Shown in pieces: positions 46,297 through 57,555 of a stretch of 64,000 bases of DNA. Numbering within the stretch: the first letter of the stretch is position 1; every line of letters starts with the position of its first letter. Source of the DNA: Marasmius tenuissimus (lineage: Eukaryota; Basidiomycota; Agaricomycetes; Agaricales; Marasmiaceae). The notes beneath the pieces are model-generated. The model saw only the letters and a program-made list of their open reading frames with translations, made no database searches and had not been told where the DNA came from. The stretch is taken from NCBI GenBank assembly GCA_029532415.1, contig JAQOTA010000046.1:1860001-1924000 (forward strand), written 5' to 3'. Position numbers and translations under genes: made by a program.

Positions 46297-46350
46297 GGTA
46301 GAAAAGCACGACTGATACTGCTTGAACAATCTTGGTTGAATGAAGGCCTT

Positions 46351-46360
46351 CGTTTATATA
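46351..46360 (-). promoter_or_regulatory. TATA box of the second P450
   Basis: TATATAAACG on the minus strand, about 55 bp before the ATG at 46296. Confidence 0.55.
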
Positions 46361-48215
46361 TGTCGCCGTATGTCGCCGCGAGTCGAGCTGAGCGGACCTC
46401 GTGCCAGCCCTCGTGCCTAACCGATCCAGTCTACGGGGGATTTTGTTCGGTGATAGTCATGTCCGATAAGGAGAATGCAGGATGTCACTCCGGTGAAAAC
46501 TTACAACGGGGAAAGCCGATATAGTTTTGATAGATGAAAAAAGTCGGTTGATTGTACTGGAGAAAGTCAGTTTTGAATATATTCCCATTAAGAGTGTATG
46601 TACTCACGAAGCTCTGAGCGCCGCTCGAAGCCTCAACGGCTCATCCCAAATCAAGTTGTCTTTCGTCTGCGCGATTCGTTGTCGTACTGCCACCCCCGAG
46701 CCAGACAGAGAGACCAAAGTCAACCTTCTAGAGCGTCCATCTGCTTGAACGGTTGCGATAGCCTCGAGGATGTTGCGCCGTGTATTCAATTGGACGCGTT
46801 GCAGTTTTATGTTAGCCGTCTACTTTTGAGGAGACAGCAAGAATGAGGAGACGCTTTATAGAAAAGAACGCCTGGAACATACCTTAGTTGCAAATCCTGA
46901 ATATCTTGTCAAGCCGCGATCGATACTTGCATTGCAATACGTGAGTTAGAGAGGGAGAGCGCGTCGCTCTTGAGGCTAACCCCACGATGTACCGCGAGTT
47001 GGAGTAACCGGTTGGTCGATCGCAAGACAGGGTGTAGCATGTACGAAGTATGAGAACGGTTGGGTAAAAATGATGTTTGGAGCTTGAAGGAGAGAAGTTG
47101 AAAAGGCTTGGAAAGCTTTTCAACGGACAAGAGATGACAAGAAAGATAGTTAACTCCGGCTGCACAGGCGGTGCGAAAATTGATGTCCCTTCCTAGTTTG
47201 GTAGTATCTCCGACGACACTCAACTGGCCGTTCTGGTGAGGGCGATGTCTCAGAGTGTCTAATGAGAGCCTACATAAATTTTCTGGAGCATAGGGATTAC
47301 AATTTAAAGGCTTTATGATAAAAAAATTTCGAGGTGTACAAGGAGAAGGAGCCGGGAGGAGCTCCTGGCGCGCGCGTTTCGGAGATATTTCAGGCGATCT
47401 TCTCACGGCACGCTTTTGGTTCATACTACCTCGAACTTCCGGCCCTCGGCCTCAGGCCTCAAGCACAGTTGAATGATCATTGGTTTCAAGAGTCTCGTCA
47501 CGCAGGTATGCCTTCCAAGCCTCTTAACTCTTCAGCCTTTCTTACTTGTTTCTATCGTTGTATCAGTCGTCAATGCACGATATTTCAGCGAGCGCTCAGC
47601 TTTCGGCTGAATAGGCTGAACAGGGCTGGATGCCAATATGCGTTTCAGAAGTCGCAGATAACAGCTCCCCGTACCTTTGTAGGCTCATCTCCGCTTAGGA
47701 GCAATACCCTCGATTCTGACAACTCAACAGTTTCCGGGTGGACGAATACTGAAGTTCAAACTCCATCAAAAGTTCAGATTGCAAGCGCGGTGATCAACAT
47801 GCTGCACCTAGGCAACATGGACGAGCCAAGGCATAACGCTATCGCTTCTTTTTGTTTGGTGTCCTCTTGAGATTCATCAACACCCTCGAACCAACTCTAA
47901 TGAGCGGAATGCTCGACTTCGGTTCCATGCCAGTCAAAAGAGCGTGCTCTGCGGCTTCCACCACTGCCAGGCCTCGTCCAAACGAATATTCAGTTCGCAG
48001 TTGTCGCTCGAGCCTCGCTTAAGGTTCAAGCGCCCGACCCCAAACTCTACTGTACTCGGTGTTGTTGGTATCCAGTTGCTCAACATCACATTTCATTCAA
48101 TCTACCAGCCCATCACGCCTACAAGGGTCGACTGCCTTTGTAACCCAGATACTCATCACAGGGGGCCGGAGCTCTGACTCAGAGATATACCACCATCTCC
48201 CCATAATCAGAGGCT
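46361..48215. other. Spacer with a possible secretion-signal frame
   Basis: No gene is supported. A plus-strand frame of 45 codons from 47473 begins MIIGFKSLVTQ and continues with a hydrophobic LLTLQPFLLVSIVVSVVNA that looks like a signal peptide. It could be a first exon of the gene at 48216, which lacks one, but I could not find joining exons. Confidence 0.4.
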
Positions 48216-49822
48216 ATGGATCCCGTTCCTTACAATATCACTCTCTCTTCTCAAACCGCCACTATCTCGTACTCGCCGGCTCGTGAAGGTCCCGTCAATG
48301 CTGGCTGGAACAGCACCTACAGTGCTGGAGGTCGAAATGGCCCAAACCTTCCGCGTCCACAAGGTGTAGGAGCAGATTATCATCGAACGTCACTCGCTGG
48401 AGCATCTTTGGAGTTGGGATGGGACGGAACGGCTGTTTATCTCTACGGGAAAGCTACTGCTGGCTCATATCGGATCTCAGTCGACGGCGTGGACATTGGC
48501 GCGTCGAACGATGTCCCAACGGGCGGATTACTCGGAAGCAAGACTGGGTTGAAGTACGGAAGCCACACGGTGAAGCTCGAGGTGCTTGGGAAAGGGGAGG
48601 TGGCTTTTCAGTATGCGGAAGCGACGATTGGTGTTGGGTATCCCGGGTACGTTCATCGTACCTCACTGTTCCAGCGAATAGCTTCCATCTACAAAAACAG
48701 GGTTATTGAATACTGATTTCTATACACATTTCTACAACAGGAATGACATACAAAACAGGACCGTATTCGCGACAATCGAGTCCCCGACCCCTCGACCCAA
48801 CGATCTTTTTTTCCAGTTTGGGGGCCGGCGTGGCTTTCAGACCTGGGCAGTAGATCCTCAAATATGGTCCAGTGGGTTATCCACCGATACATCAATACTT
48901 GAAGACGCTGACTATTGATAAAGTATACCACGCAAACGGATCCACCTCTCAGCTTCCTCGCCAGATGCATACCTTTGAAGTGGATGCGTCTGTCACGTTC
49001 AGCGTCAATCGAGCCTCGGCGTTTTTCCTATGGGGAGTTGCCAACTATGATCATTTCCCTAAAAGAGCGTCAATCACTGGGCATGACGGTCAACTCAAGG
49101 AGACGCGCCTCGACGATGGATCCGAATATCTGGACTTCGACCAGATTATCTATTGGCAAAGTGGGTTGGATCCGGACAAGAATTATACCGTGCAGATAGT
49201 GAACGGGGGAAATGAGGGAGACGCGGTTGCGCCAGCTTTTTCGTTTAACAGACTCGAGTTGATCGATGGGTGCGTGTCTCATACGTTCGAGATCGATATT
49301 TCAAACCCTCAATAACGTCTCTTTCGCAGGGGACCAAGTCTGTCCCCGTTATCCGATACCAGCACTAGCAGCACCAAAAAGCCACTCGAAGCTGGAGGGA
49401 TAGCCGGGATTGTCGTCGGTAGCTGTATCGCAATAGTTCTGATACTTGGTGCCTTTCTTCTATGGAGACGGAAGACGCGTCGAAAGAAGTGAGTCCAACC
49501 TTCTGCCCGTAATAGGAGATTCAGACTCAATCTCCATCCCCTTCACAGTCACACGAGTGGTGATATCGACGACTTTGAATCCCCGGTGGCTTACCCCAAA
49601 CACGAACTAACGTCCAACCACAACTATACCCAGACTTCGGGAATTACAAGTCCTCCTATCCGCGCGACAGATGCAGGCCCTACACATCAAATGTTACCAC
49701 CGCAATATCAGCCTGACTGGTCCGTTCCCAATACATCGACTTCTCAGGTAGCTCTTGTTCCCGACCCGCCGATGGGAAGTTCTGGGAAGCAGCGTCGTTT
49801 GCCAAAGATCATGAATAGTTGA
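48216..49822 (+). CDS. Single-pass membrane protein with two lectin-like ectodomains
   Basis: The first domain runs from VPYNITLSSQTATISYSP through YLYGKATAGSYRISVDG and LKYGSHTVKLEVLGKGEVAF. A second, related domain follows after introns (FEVDASVTFSVNRASAFFLWG, YTVQIVNGGNEG, FSFNRLELIDG). The strand pattern is that of galactose-binding-like jelly rolls common in fungal surface receptors. Next comes a Ser-rich stalk and one transmembrane helix, GGIAGIVVGSCIAIVLILGA, with a stop-transfer RRKTRRK. The tail is cytoplasmic and Pro/Ser-rich, ending RRLPKIMNS. The ATG given here lacks a signal peptide, so an upstream exon is likely missing. The intron near 48870-48930 is uncertain by eye. Confidence 0.75.
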
Positions 49823-51866
49823 CCCAGTCGAGTATCATAGTTTTGAGTATGTAATTCCGTTTTGTTTCCAAGGCCGTGGTCGCTGTCATTAGTCGCTGAA
49901 TTGTTGATTGGGGCGAGGAACCACTGGTAACTACATGTAATTTTGACTCTTGCGAGCGTGGGCTCTGGAGCGATATAGCACGTGCCGGTGGCAAAAACCA
50001 TTGTGGGTCCACGTGGTGTTGGCTCCACCCTTATCCCGCGCTCCGCTGCAGCAAATCATACCCAGTTTCTCCAGATCTGTGGCGTCTCATAGCACCGCAC
50101 TCCCTCCAACCTCGCGTCGATCATCTGAAGCCTCAAAGCCGGTTTGAGGAGAAAAATATCCATAGACGGATGCTCCGATTTAATACATTTTCCCCACGAT
50201 GTAGCAAATTCCCCTCCCCGCCGAGTGCTCTGCTTCCTGGCCGTACCCTTGGTGTCGCGGCAGCGCCACCAGCACGGTCACCAGATGTGAAGCAGATTCG
50301 TACCACAGTCGTGATGACTTGGAGACGCGCAACATTGGAATTCAGATCCTCTACTTGATCCGGACAATCTCATGACAGAGACACGCGAAATGGTCGTGTA
50401 AACAATAATGGACCTACTAACCTTTGAATAGTAATGAGCTTTTATATCGTGAACTCCGCAAATATTCCTGCAACGTGGAAAGATGTGTTGGTATAGATGA
50501 TGATTCAACGAACATCGAAATAGACATCAGTGTCCAGCCGCTCACACTGACAGGTCTTTCTCTTCTTCTCGAGTCATATCTTGCTATAAGCTAGTCACAC
50601 GAGAGGTTTGAGTTTATTCCTAGTAATTCCTAGACCAACCGTAGGGTTGAGGCCGAAGGTGAGTAAGGCTCAGTGAGCCCGTGAGATACGAGATACGACC
50701 GAAAAATAGCTTGAGTAGAGCTCGGAAATGAGAGGAACTGATGAGAGGAAGGGAAGGGAGTTCTTGAGAGACAAGCTGGAGTCGATTTTTCAGATCGATC
50801 GGATTCGGCAAAGTCCGAACACTAACTAGGCCACGTGCTGTGAGGACGTTCGATGCACGGCCCGGGCCTCTTTCAAACTCAAACCACCATGATTCTGTTC
50901 TGTCACTTGACGCTCGTTCCCAAACATAGACTGACCTCTCATGGTGACCCGATTGCTGGGACTCAAACTCTATCATCTCAAGTATTTCGTTGATACCTTC
51001 AATATGGATGTCCCGTTCACACACGCTCTTCCAGGCGCCTTCAAATGCACAGACCCTATTCAGAGTTCAAACGGTCCACCTTAAAAACCACCTCCAAACC
51101 GCGACGTCTCGCGTCTTTTATCTTCTTAATTGTGACCATTCTCTGACTTATACAACTATGTCTGAGCGGGCCATCTCAAAGTCGTTCCAGACTCGGTGTC
51201 CGTCCAAATCGCGTGTTTGCCAAATCCTCGTTGAAAACAAGACATTTGAATTAGGAATGTTCGTCTAAAAACGTTTATATTTGTATCATTTTTCCTGATT
51301 CGCTCTCCTCAAGGACGGAAATCTGTGGCGTTTTTCGATCTCCCGTCTCGCCCGTCTCCAGATCACCTCCCTGAGCACTCTGCTTCCTGGCCGCCCAATC
51401 AATATCACAACTTCTTGCACGATTGGTAAGTCAGAATGCATCTCAGATACGTATACTCCCTGACAAATTTGCCATTGTACTTCATAGTTGAAGGGTACAT
51501 GCCTTATGAACCCGCGCTGCCCGTGGGCCGTACCAGACAAACGGCTTGGGCTACAGGCCATTCAGTCTCGAAATTGCGTGGGAGGCCTCGACATCAGCAA
51601 TGACTACTGTTTTCAGCAGTTCTAGTACAGCACATTCACCCGAACTAAGATGTTCATCATCTCCACGGTCCTGTTTGGGTTTTCGAAGGTGGAATTAATT
51701 GCGAGAACAGGCTAGGTCAACTTTCATGATCTGTCCGCCCCATGAATAGAAGCCACCACTCCACTATTCCCTGATGCCTGGCACACGGCTTGATGCCGCT
51801 GTTTGCTGCGACAGGATAAAAGGCCAGGACTGTGGCTCCAATAACCTGTAGTGCCATAGTACCAGC
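49823..51866. other. Gene-free stretch before surface protein gene 2
   Basis: A 134-codon minus-strand frame (51024-50620) shows no family features. A TATA-like aggataaaagg lies about 50 bp before the ATG at 51867. Otherwise nothing is seen. Confidence 0.45.
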
Positions 51867-52639
51867 ATGAAAGCCCCAATGCGTCCCCCATTTCTTCTCC
51901 TCGGTTTGACCACTCAGGTATACATCGGAGGTAAGTTCCCTGGCCCTCTGAGCAACTCGCTATGATTCACTCCTTATCTACCCAGCTGTGCAAGCCTCTA
52001 CTGTGACTTTCAATCGTGTGGACCTGACTGTTCCACCCATCACTGCACCCACAAGGACTTTCACAATTCCGGCTCAAACCGCCATTGTTTCCTGGAGCCA
52101 GGAGGGTGATTCTGACGGTTCTGAGACCACGTACGTCGAGAGGGTGTATGTCAGTCAAGGCCTTGGCCCGGACTCGAGTAGATTAGTCCCCCTCAGTTCT
52201 ACCCAAACTCAGTTAGGTGCGTCGTCCAAATACAACCATTTTTGTCTGCGTCTCAAGGCCCCAATTGACTTGGTTTTCTCTAGCCACTCTCGTCCAATCG
52301 TCAGGCGGATACTGGTACTCCAAAGCCATTCCAATTTCAACCAACAGCGCAGAGAGCCAAGTGATATATCAGACCTGCTCTCGCGACGCGAACTCTGGAG
52401 ATGGCAACCATGCGTGTGTAGAGGTGCTAGGTGCCGGGGAATCGAGCACGACACTCTCGTACACGAATACTGCGAGGCAAGTTGTGATCACCGATGTGGC
52501 GGGTGTTCCTAGTCAGGGGAACGACGACAACGGTGGCGGGAGTGGGGGTAACAGTGCCACAATCAATGCTGGCAAGATTAGTTTACAGCTTCTGTTTGTC
52601 TTGTCGACAATGGTTGGTGGAGTTCTAGTTGCCTTGTAA
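51867..52639 (+). CDS. Secreted, probably GPI-anchored protein, family A copy 2
   Basis: The signal peptide is MKAPMRPPFLLLGLTTQVYIG, followed by an intron at the same place as in copy 1. The body reads VQASTVTFNRVDLTVPPIT, GDSDGSETTYVERVYVSQG, and after a second shared intron ATLVQSSGGYWYS. It then has VIYQTCSRDANSGDGNHACVEV and LSYTNTARQVVITDVAGVP. A Gly/Asn-rich spacer (DDNGGGSGGNSAT) precedes the hydrophobic end LQLLFVLSTMVGGVLVAL. All three copies end in this type of GPI signal. The sequence is closest to copy 3, 550 bp downstream. Function unknown; the extracellular part has few Cys, including a likely disulfide pair (YQTCS..HACV). Confidence 0.83.
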
Positions 52640-53183
52640 TGCAGTGACCAAGCAGTGGCAGAGTTGCGTATTGTATTATGGTGACAACTTGGACTGGGTG
52701 AAAATCCACAGTGCTGTTCTTGAACTCCGGTGCCAGAGCATGCCGCAATCAGCCGTGCTACATGTGATCATCTCAGCGCTGCCGCCGGCGTGAGTGAGAT
52801 ACCACTATCATACCGTGAGCTGTTTTTATCAACCTCGAGCCACGGCCTAAACAATCGACAGTCCCTCCATGCTTTTTTCTCACGACTCGATGCCATTCCG
52901 CCGTGAACTTCTTACAGCTTCTGAAATGGAGAATTTATTACGGTCTGAGTGGTTGCTAATTTCGGTATTGTGGTTCGCCTAGTTAATTTCCACCCGAGGA
53001 ATGTAATGGTCCACCTTGCGCTCGGTGAATCGAAGCTGGCGGCCTACTCCAACTTACTCCACCATTTCCTGTGTATTCGATTTGATGCCGCTGTCTTCCG
53101 CGACTGCCAACTGGTTAAAAGAGCTGCGCTGCGCTTACACCAGCACCTCTTCAACCAGCACCATTCAGCCCGCGAAAACTCCA
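52640..53183. other. Spacer between surface protein genes 2 and 3
   Basis: No gene seen. The last bases (cgcgaaaactcca) correspond to the 5' coding start of copy 2 (atgaaagcccca) with its first ATG changed. Confidence 0.5.
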
Positions 53184-53950
53184 ATGCGACCATCATTTCT
53201 TCTCCTCGGTTCAACCACCCTGGTATGGATTGAAGGTGAGACTCCTAGGCCGCTAAGTTCGATGTCATCGGGAGAGATTTGCAACTGACATCGTGTCTAT
53301 TAGCTACAAAAGCATATACCGCTACCTTTCACTATGCGGATCCCCCTCTTCCACCCATTACACCCACTACAACTTACACAATTCCGGCAGAGCCCTTTGA
53401 ATCCCAAACATTCAGCCAAGCGGGCGTGAAAAGTGACTCAGACGGTTCCGAGACCACGTATATCCAGAGAATTTATAGGAGTAAAGATTTTAGCTCGGAC
53501 TCGAAAACTTTGACCCCCCTCAGTGAAACCCAATCTCGGACGGGTGCGTTATAAGTCTCAAACCATTTGCCTCTACTTTTGCCCTCAGTATTTCCCTCAC
53601 TGACGAGCTTACACTGCACAGTGACTATCGTTGCGTCGGAGGGTGGATACTGGTGGTCCCAGGTTGTCCCGGTTGAATTTTTGACCAACAGTCCAGAGGG
53701 CGCCGAAATGGTATACCAGACCTGTTCTTACAACTCGGACTCGGGAGGCGGTGATTATGCATGTGTGCAGGTCAAAGGCGTTGGAGAATCGTTCACAACA
53801 ACCTCATACACGAATACCGCGAGGGATGTTGTAGTTACCAACGTGGGGGGCACTGGTGAGGGTAATGGCGCCGCAAATGCTGGGAGAAACGGTTTGCAGC
53901 TTCTATACCTCTTACTTGCGATCCTCGGTGGGCTTGTGATTGCCTTGTAA
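53184..53950 (+). CDS. Secreted, probably GPI-anchored protein, family A copy 3
   Basis: The frame starts MRPSFLLLGSTTLVWIE, which aligns with the second Met of copy 2; the first ATG of copy 2 is mutated to GCG-AAA here. The body is ATKAYTATFHYADPPLPPIT, QAGVKSDSDGSETTYIQRIY, TIVASEGGYWWSQV, MVYQTCSYNSDSGGGDYACVQV, and TSYTNTARDVVVTNVGG. The hydrophobic tail LQLLYLLLAILGGLVIAL ends at the stop. Both introns are kept. Tandem arrangement with copy 2 suggests a local duplication. Confidence 0.83.
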
Positions 53951-54508
53951 TGATGTATCACACCATATCATCCTAAACTCATCCACATTAAGACTCTGGG
54001 TCACGGGCAAAGAGTAACAATCTGAATTTTCCAGCCTGCTAGGCTACCATTATTCTACTCCACAGTTGTTCATTGAGTTGATAGCTACCCGCATTCAATC
54101 AGGATGATTCCAGCGGCTCTCGTTGGAGGACCTTTCTTCTAGGCTTACAGTCGAGGGCAGCATCTCTGGTCCGCGGGAAGCTGTGAGTGGCGCACCAGAA
54201 CGTATGCTTCTCCTTTACATCTGTAACCAGAGGCGGATCATTGAATCATCCAGCCGAGGACTAAGTCTGTCATATAGGCTGTCCATTAGTACCTGAAAGT
54301 CCGTGTACCTAAGATATAGTTATAAGTTTAACTAAGGGATAACAATCGCTTTCGTAGACTTCAGCCACAAATCAAGGAGGAAAGATTCCATCGTATTACC
54401 AATCAATCCTGATGGCAATCAACCACCGACCGCTTCCCAGCCTCATAGGTGTATCGCCTCGAGAACGTCCGCGGCCCAGACTCCTCGCGATCGGAGTTTG
54501 CCGTCCGA
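53951..54508. other. Spacer
   Basis: 3' flanks of converging genes; nothing recognised. Confidence 0.5.
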
Positions 54509-55071
54509 CTAGAGGAGGGCAGCAACGAATGCGATACTCGCACCCATGGCCATGACCATCCCCTCAGCCCTCAGACCAGAGGCAGCACTGGTGCCTGTAG
54601 GGTCACTCGCACCACCGGAAGTGTTGGTGCCGTTGTCACCATTTCCTGAGGTTGGCGTTCCGCCGTTTCCCCCTGTGGTACTTGTGCCGCTAGGTGAATG
54701 AAAGAAAGGACCAGTCAGCTCAGACTCGATTATCATATAGCGTCGCTAGCAACTCACTTTTGCCCGGAGTTAGTCTGAGCACCGGTAGGTAGAGCGGTCG
54801 TATTACTCTGCGTGGCGGTCTCGGTTCCGCTGAACACGGTCGATGTAGAGTTGGTGATCACTGTGGAGGTTCCAGCGGGCTGCGAGAGCGTCGTCGGAAC
54901 GTCGGTCAGAGCCGATGAGCTGGTGGTACCGCCAGTCTCGACGACACTGGATGAGGTAGGTGCTTCTGTCGTGGTTGCAACAGATGAGGTCGTTGAATCC
55001 TGAGCCACCGCTGGAAGAGCGATAGCGAGGAACAAAGTGGACGCGGTAGCGGCGAGAGTCGTGAATTTCAT
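54509..55071 (-). CDS. Ser/Thr-rich GPI-type surface protein, family B copy 1
   Basis: The signal peptide MKFTTLAATASTLFLAIALPAVAQ is followed by a low-complexity Ser/Thr-rich chain (TTSSVATTTEAPTSSS) with N-glycosylation sites (NST). One intron interrupts after QTNSGQ-AA; the second exon reads GTSTTGGNGGTPTSGNGDNG and ends GMVMAMGASIAFVAALL, a GPI signal. Such short mannoprotein-like chains coat fungal walls. The intron phase and place match copy 2 at 57555-56961, so the two are paralogs despite weak sequence identity. Confidence 0.8.
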
Positions 55072-55154
55072 GGTGGTTTTTTTTTGTTGCGACACGCCGG
55101 AAAGAAACTAGGGCAGTGGGAACTGAGGCTGGTGGGCTTCAAAGGCATGTCTCT

Positions 55155-55161
55155 TTATATA
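55155..55161 (-). promoter_or_regulatory. TATA box of family B copy 1
   Basis: TATATAAAG on the minus strand about 85 bp before the ATG at 55071. Confidence 0.55.
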
Positions 55162-56960
55162 TGTATCAGTGATGTGAACGATGCAGATACATTCGTGCAG
55201 TAATAGTGCCGAAGGAAATGCCGGCGTTTCGATTCAGCTTGATCAACAATTCCAGTAAGTACTTGGTATGATGGCAGGGTTGTTTGATCGAAAGAATTGA
55301 TTCCAGGGTCGAACCTTCCAAGCTTCCCGCAAGACCGCGCTCACACCGGCCACCAAAGCCCGTCCGCAGACATTCCGCAGCAGCTCAAGGACTAGCTCAC
55401 CCGTAAGGAGACCCGGGGGTGGGTCTGCATGTACCCACGTCTGGTTGCCTTTTTGATCTTATTGGCCCTAAGTCTGCGAAGTCCAGGAGCCGCACGATAC
55501 TCAATTGAACTATTTCGACCGACCTGAAAGGGGAGACACCTTGCCCAGTAGCGACGATAGTATCTGATTGACGTTCTTTGAGCGAGGAATGATGTGATAC
55601 TCAATGCGAGCGATTATGTGAGTCTGGAAGAAGCTCTTGAAGTATCGATCCAGAACCCGGCGTTGGGCGTTGACATAGATCACGGTCAAGCACTGACACG
55701 CACACAGATGCAGACGTGCGGTTCTGCGCATTCGGGAAAGGTCGAGTTCGAGTATTGATTGTTCGATACCGTGGCAGATACATGTCAGCTAAATTTTTCT
55801 CGTGATGTGGAGCAGACGCGAGGTTTTCTTTTTGAAGCTGTGCGGACTGGAATCGGTGGGAGCTTCAGATTGAATTTTGGTCAGGAAAGGTTAGAAATGC
55901 TATGACATACTAATTGGTTCAGAAGGCTTGGGCAACTCGCCGATAGGCTCCTGACGACTAGGGCGGTTTCCAGAATCAGATTATCGAGACGAATTCAAAC
56001 AAGAATCGATGGAGCCTGCAGCAGATGGATTACTCTGACGGAGAGACGTTCCCATTCTTTCGTATTGAATCATTGAATATCCTTGCAGAAGTCGGCAACA
56101 GGTGCCCTCAGGTGCCCCGTGGATCGTGGTGGAAGTTGAGAACTGCCAAGGAGTTGCTGACAAAATCAACCCGAACGCTTTGCCGGGCCGTGGGACCTTT
56201 TCGGAACCAGCCGAACTCAAACTTGTGGATGCATGTGGACAATCATTTGGCGACTTCGTGAGTCGATCCCTCCTCTGTATCAGCCTAATCATAGTCTACG
56301 TCCTGATTTTATGGCGAGTAGTTGTTTACTTGAGAGCTCGATATGAAGGGAACTGTCGGTAGCTAGATCATGATGGTCTCGTTCACTGACAGATGCACAA
56401 TTGATCATGTGGTACACCTGGCTTTTCGCGTTGTGTTGCTGCGTTGTCCTTCTTGATATAAAGATGCGATATAGTAGTATTTCGCTTCATTGGGCCCTTG
56501 ACCATACGACCCTCGTAAGAAACGAAAAAATCCTTGTATCGTGCAGGCAGATCAGAACTTACCAAGGACGACCCCGAAAAAGAACCGGAGCCCAGTGAGA
56601 GGTGACTTCCCGAGCTTCAATATTCCCTTCAAGCGTTCGGCGAGCTACATAGAAGCCTCATTCATAAGCCTTCATAGCTACAACGAGAGTCTGCCACACC
56701 TAAGAAAAAAAATACGAGACTAGACAGGTCCATTTGAATAAAAATGACCGTTGCTGCCTTCGACTACAGCCAACCAGTCCGTCTATCCGAGAAGCATTGT
56801 AAATGAAGAAAAAAACAAGCCCGTTTTATATTTTCTACTGTAACGCAGCTCAACGACCACCCAATGTACCAACAACCCCTCGACAACGTCCGCGACCCAC
56901 CCTCCAGTGACGCTTCCCGCTATCCGTATGGATTCTGAGCACAAGGCTGAAACCCCCCAA
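55162..56960. other. Spacer including one arm of a decayed duplication
   Basis: Around 56047-56250 the sequence is homologous, in the same orientation, to 58833-59000 (shared words attctttcgtattgaatcat, ccttgcagaag, atcgtggtgga, actcaaacttgtgg). No gene seen. Confidence 0.55.
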
Positions 56961-57555
56961 CTAGAGGATAGTAACGACGACTGCCAGTCCAGCGCTCAAT
57001 CCCATGATCATCGACTCAACATTGAGGCTCGACGCAGCGTTGGTGTCTGTAGGAGCACTCGCTGCAGCATTCGTTCCGCTAATAGTAGAGCAAAAAGAAA
57101 GGAAGGGGCCCGTCAGCTCACGGTACACGATGTCCATCAGCAGCCATTGAGACTCACTTCCGCTGGATAGTCGCCGTGTTGTTGCTAGCGGCGGTGGCCG
57201 TGCTGTTGCTCGCAGCTGTCGCAGTGGCATTGCTCCCAACAGTACTAGTGAACGTCGCGTTCTGTTGGATAGTCGAGGTCCCAAACACACTCGTCAAGGT
57301 CTGATTGCTGGCGATCGTGGAGGACAAGGTGGGGTAGACCGTCGAGTTGCTCTGGATCGTCGAGCTTGCGAAGATAGTCGAGTTGCTCTGGACCGTTGAG
57401 GTCGCAATGACGGTCGAGTTATTCTGGATCGTCGAGCTCGCAATGACAGTCGAGTTGACTTGGATGGACGAAGTGCCCCCCTTGTTGGCTGCTGCAGGGA
57501 GGGTGACAGCGAGCAGCAACGTAACTGACGTGATGGGAATGGTCGTGAACTTCAT
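56961..57555 (-). CDS. Ser/Thr-rich GPI-type surface protein with 10-residue repeats, family B copy 2
   Basis: The signal peptide is MKFTTIPITSVTLLLAVTLPAAA. It is followed by four to five tandem decapeptides of the type ASSTIQSNST, each with an N-glycosylation site, and shorter NATATAAS units. An intron lies at the same place as in copy 1, then TNAAASAPTDTNAASS and a hydrophobic end MIMGLSAGLAVVVTIL typical of a GPI signal. The repeat unit is 30 bp at DNA level (around 57340-57460) and may vary in number between strains. TATA-like TATATAAGG lies about 105 bp upstream. Confidence 0.82.

Noticed and set aside
50620..51024. 134-codon minus-strand frame (MCERDIHIEGINEIL)
   Set aside because: No family resemblance, no exon chain, and it lies in a stretch without other coding signal.
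50228..51393. Shared 16-mer CTCTGCTTCCTGGCCG at 50228 and 51378
   Set aside because: The match does not extend, so it may be chance or an old small duplication with no further support.
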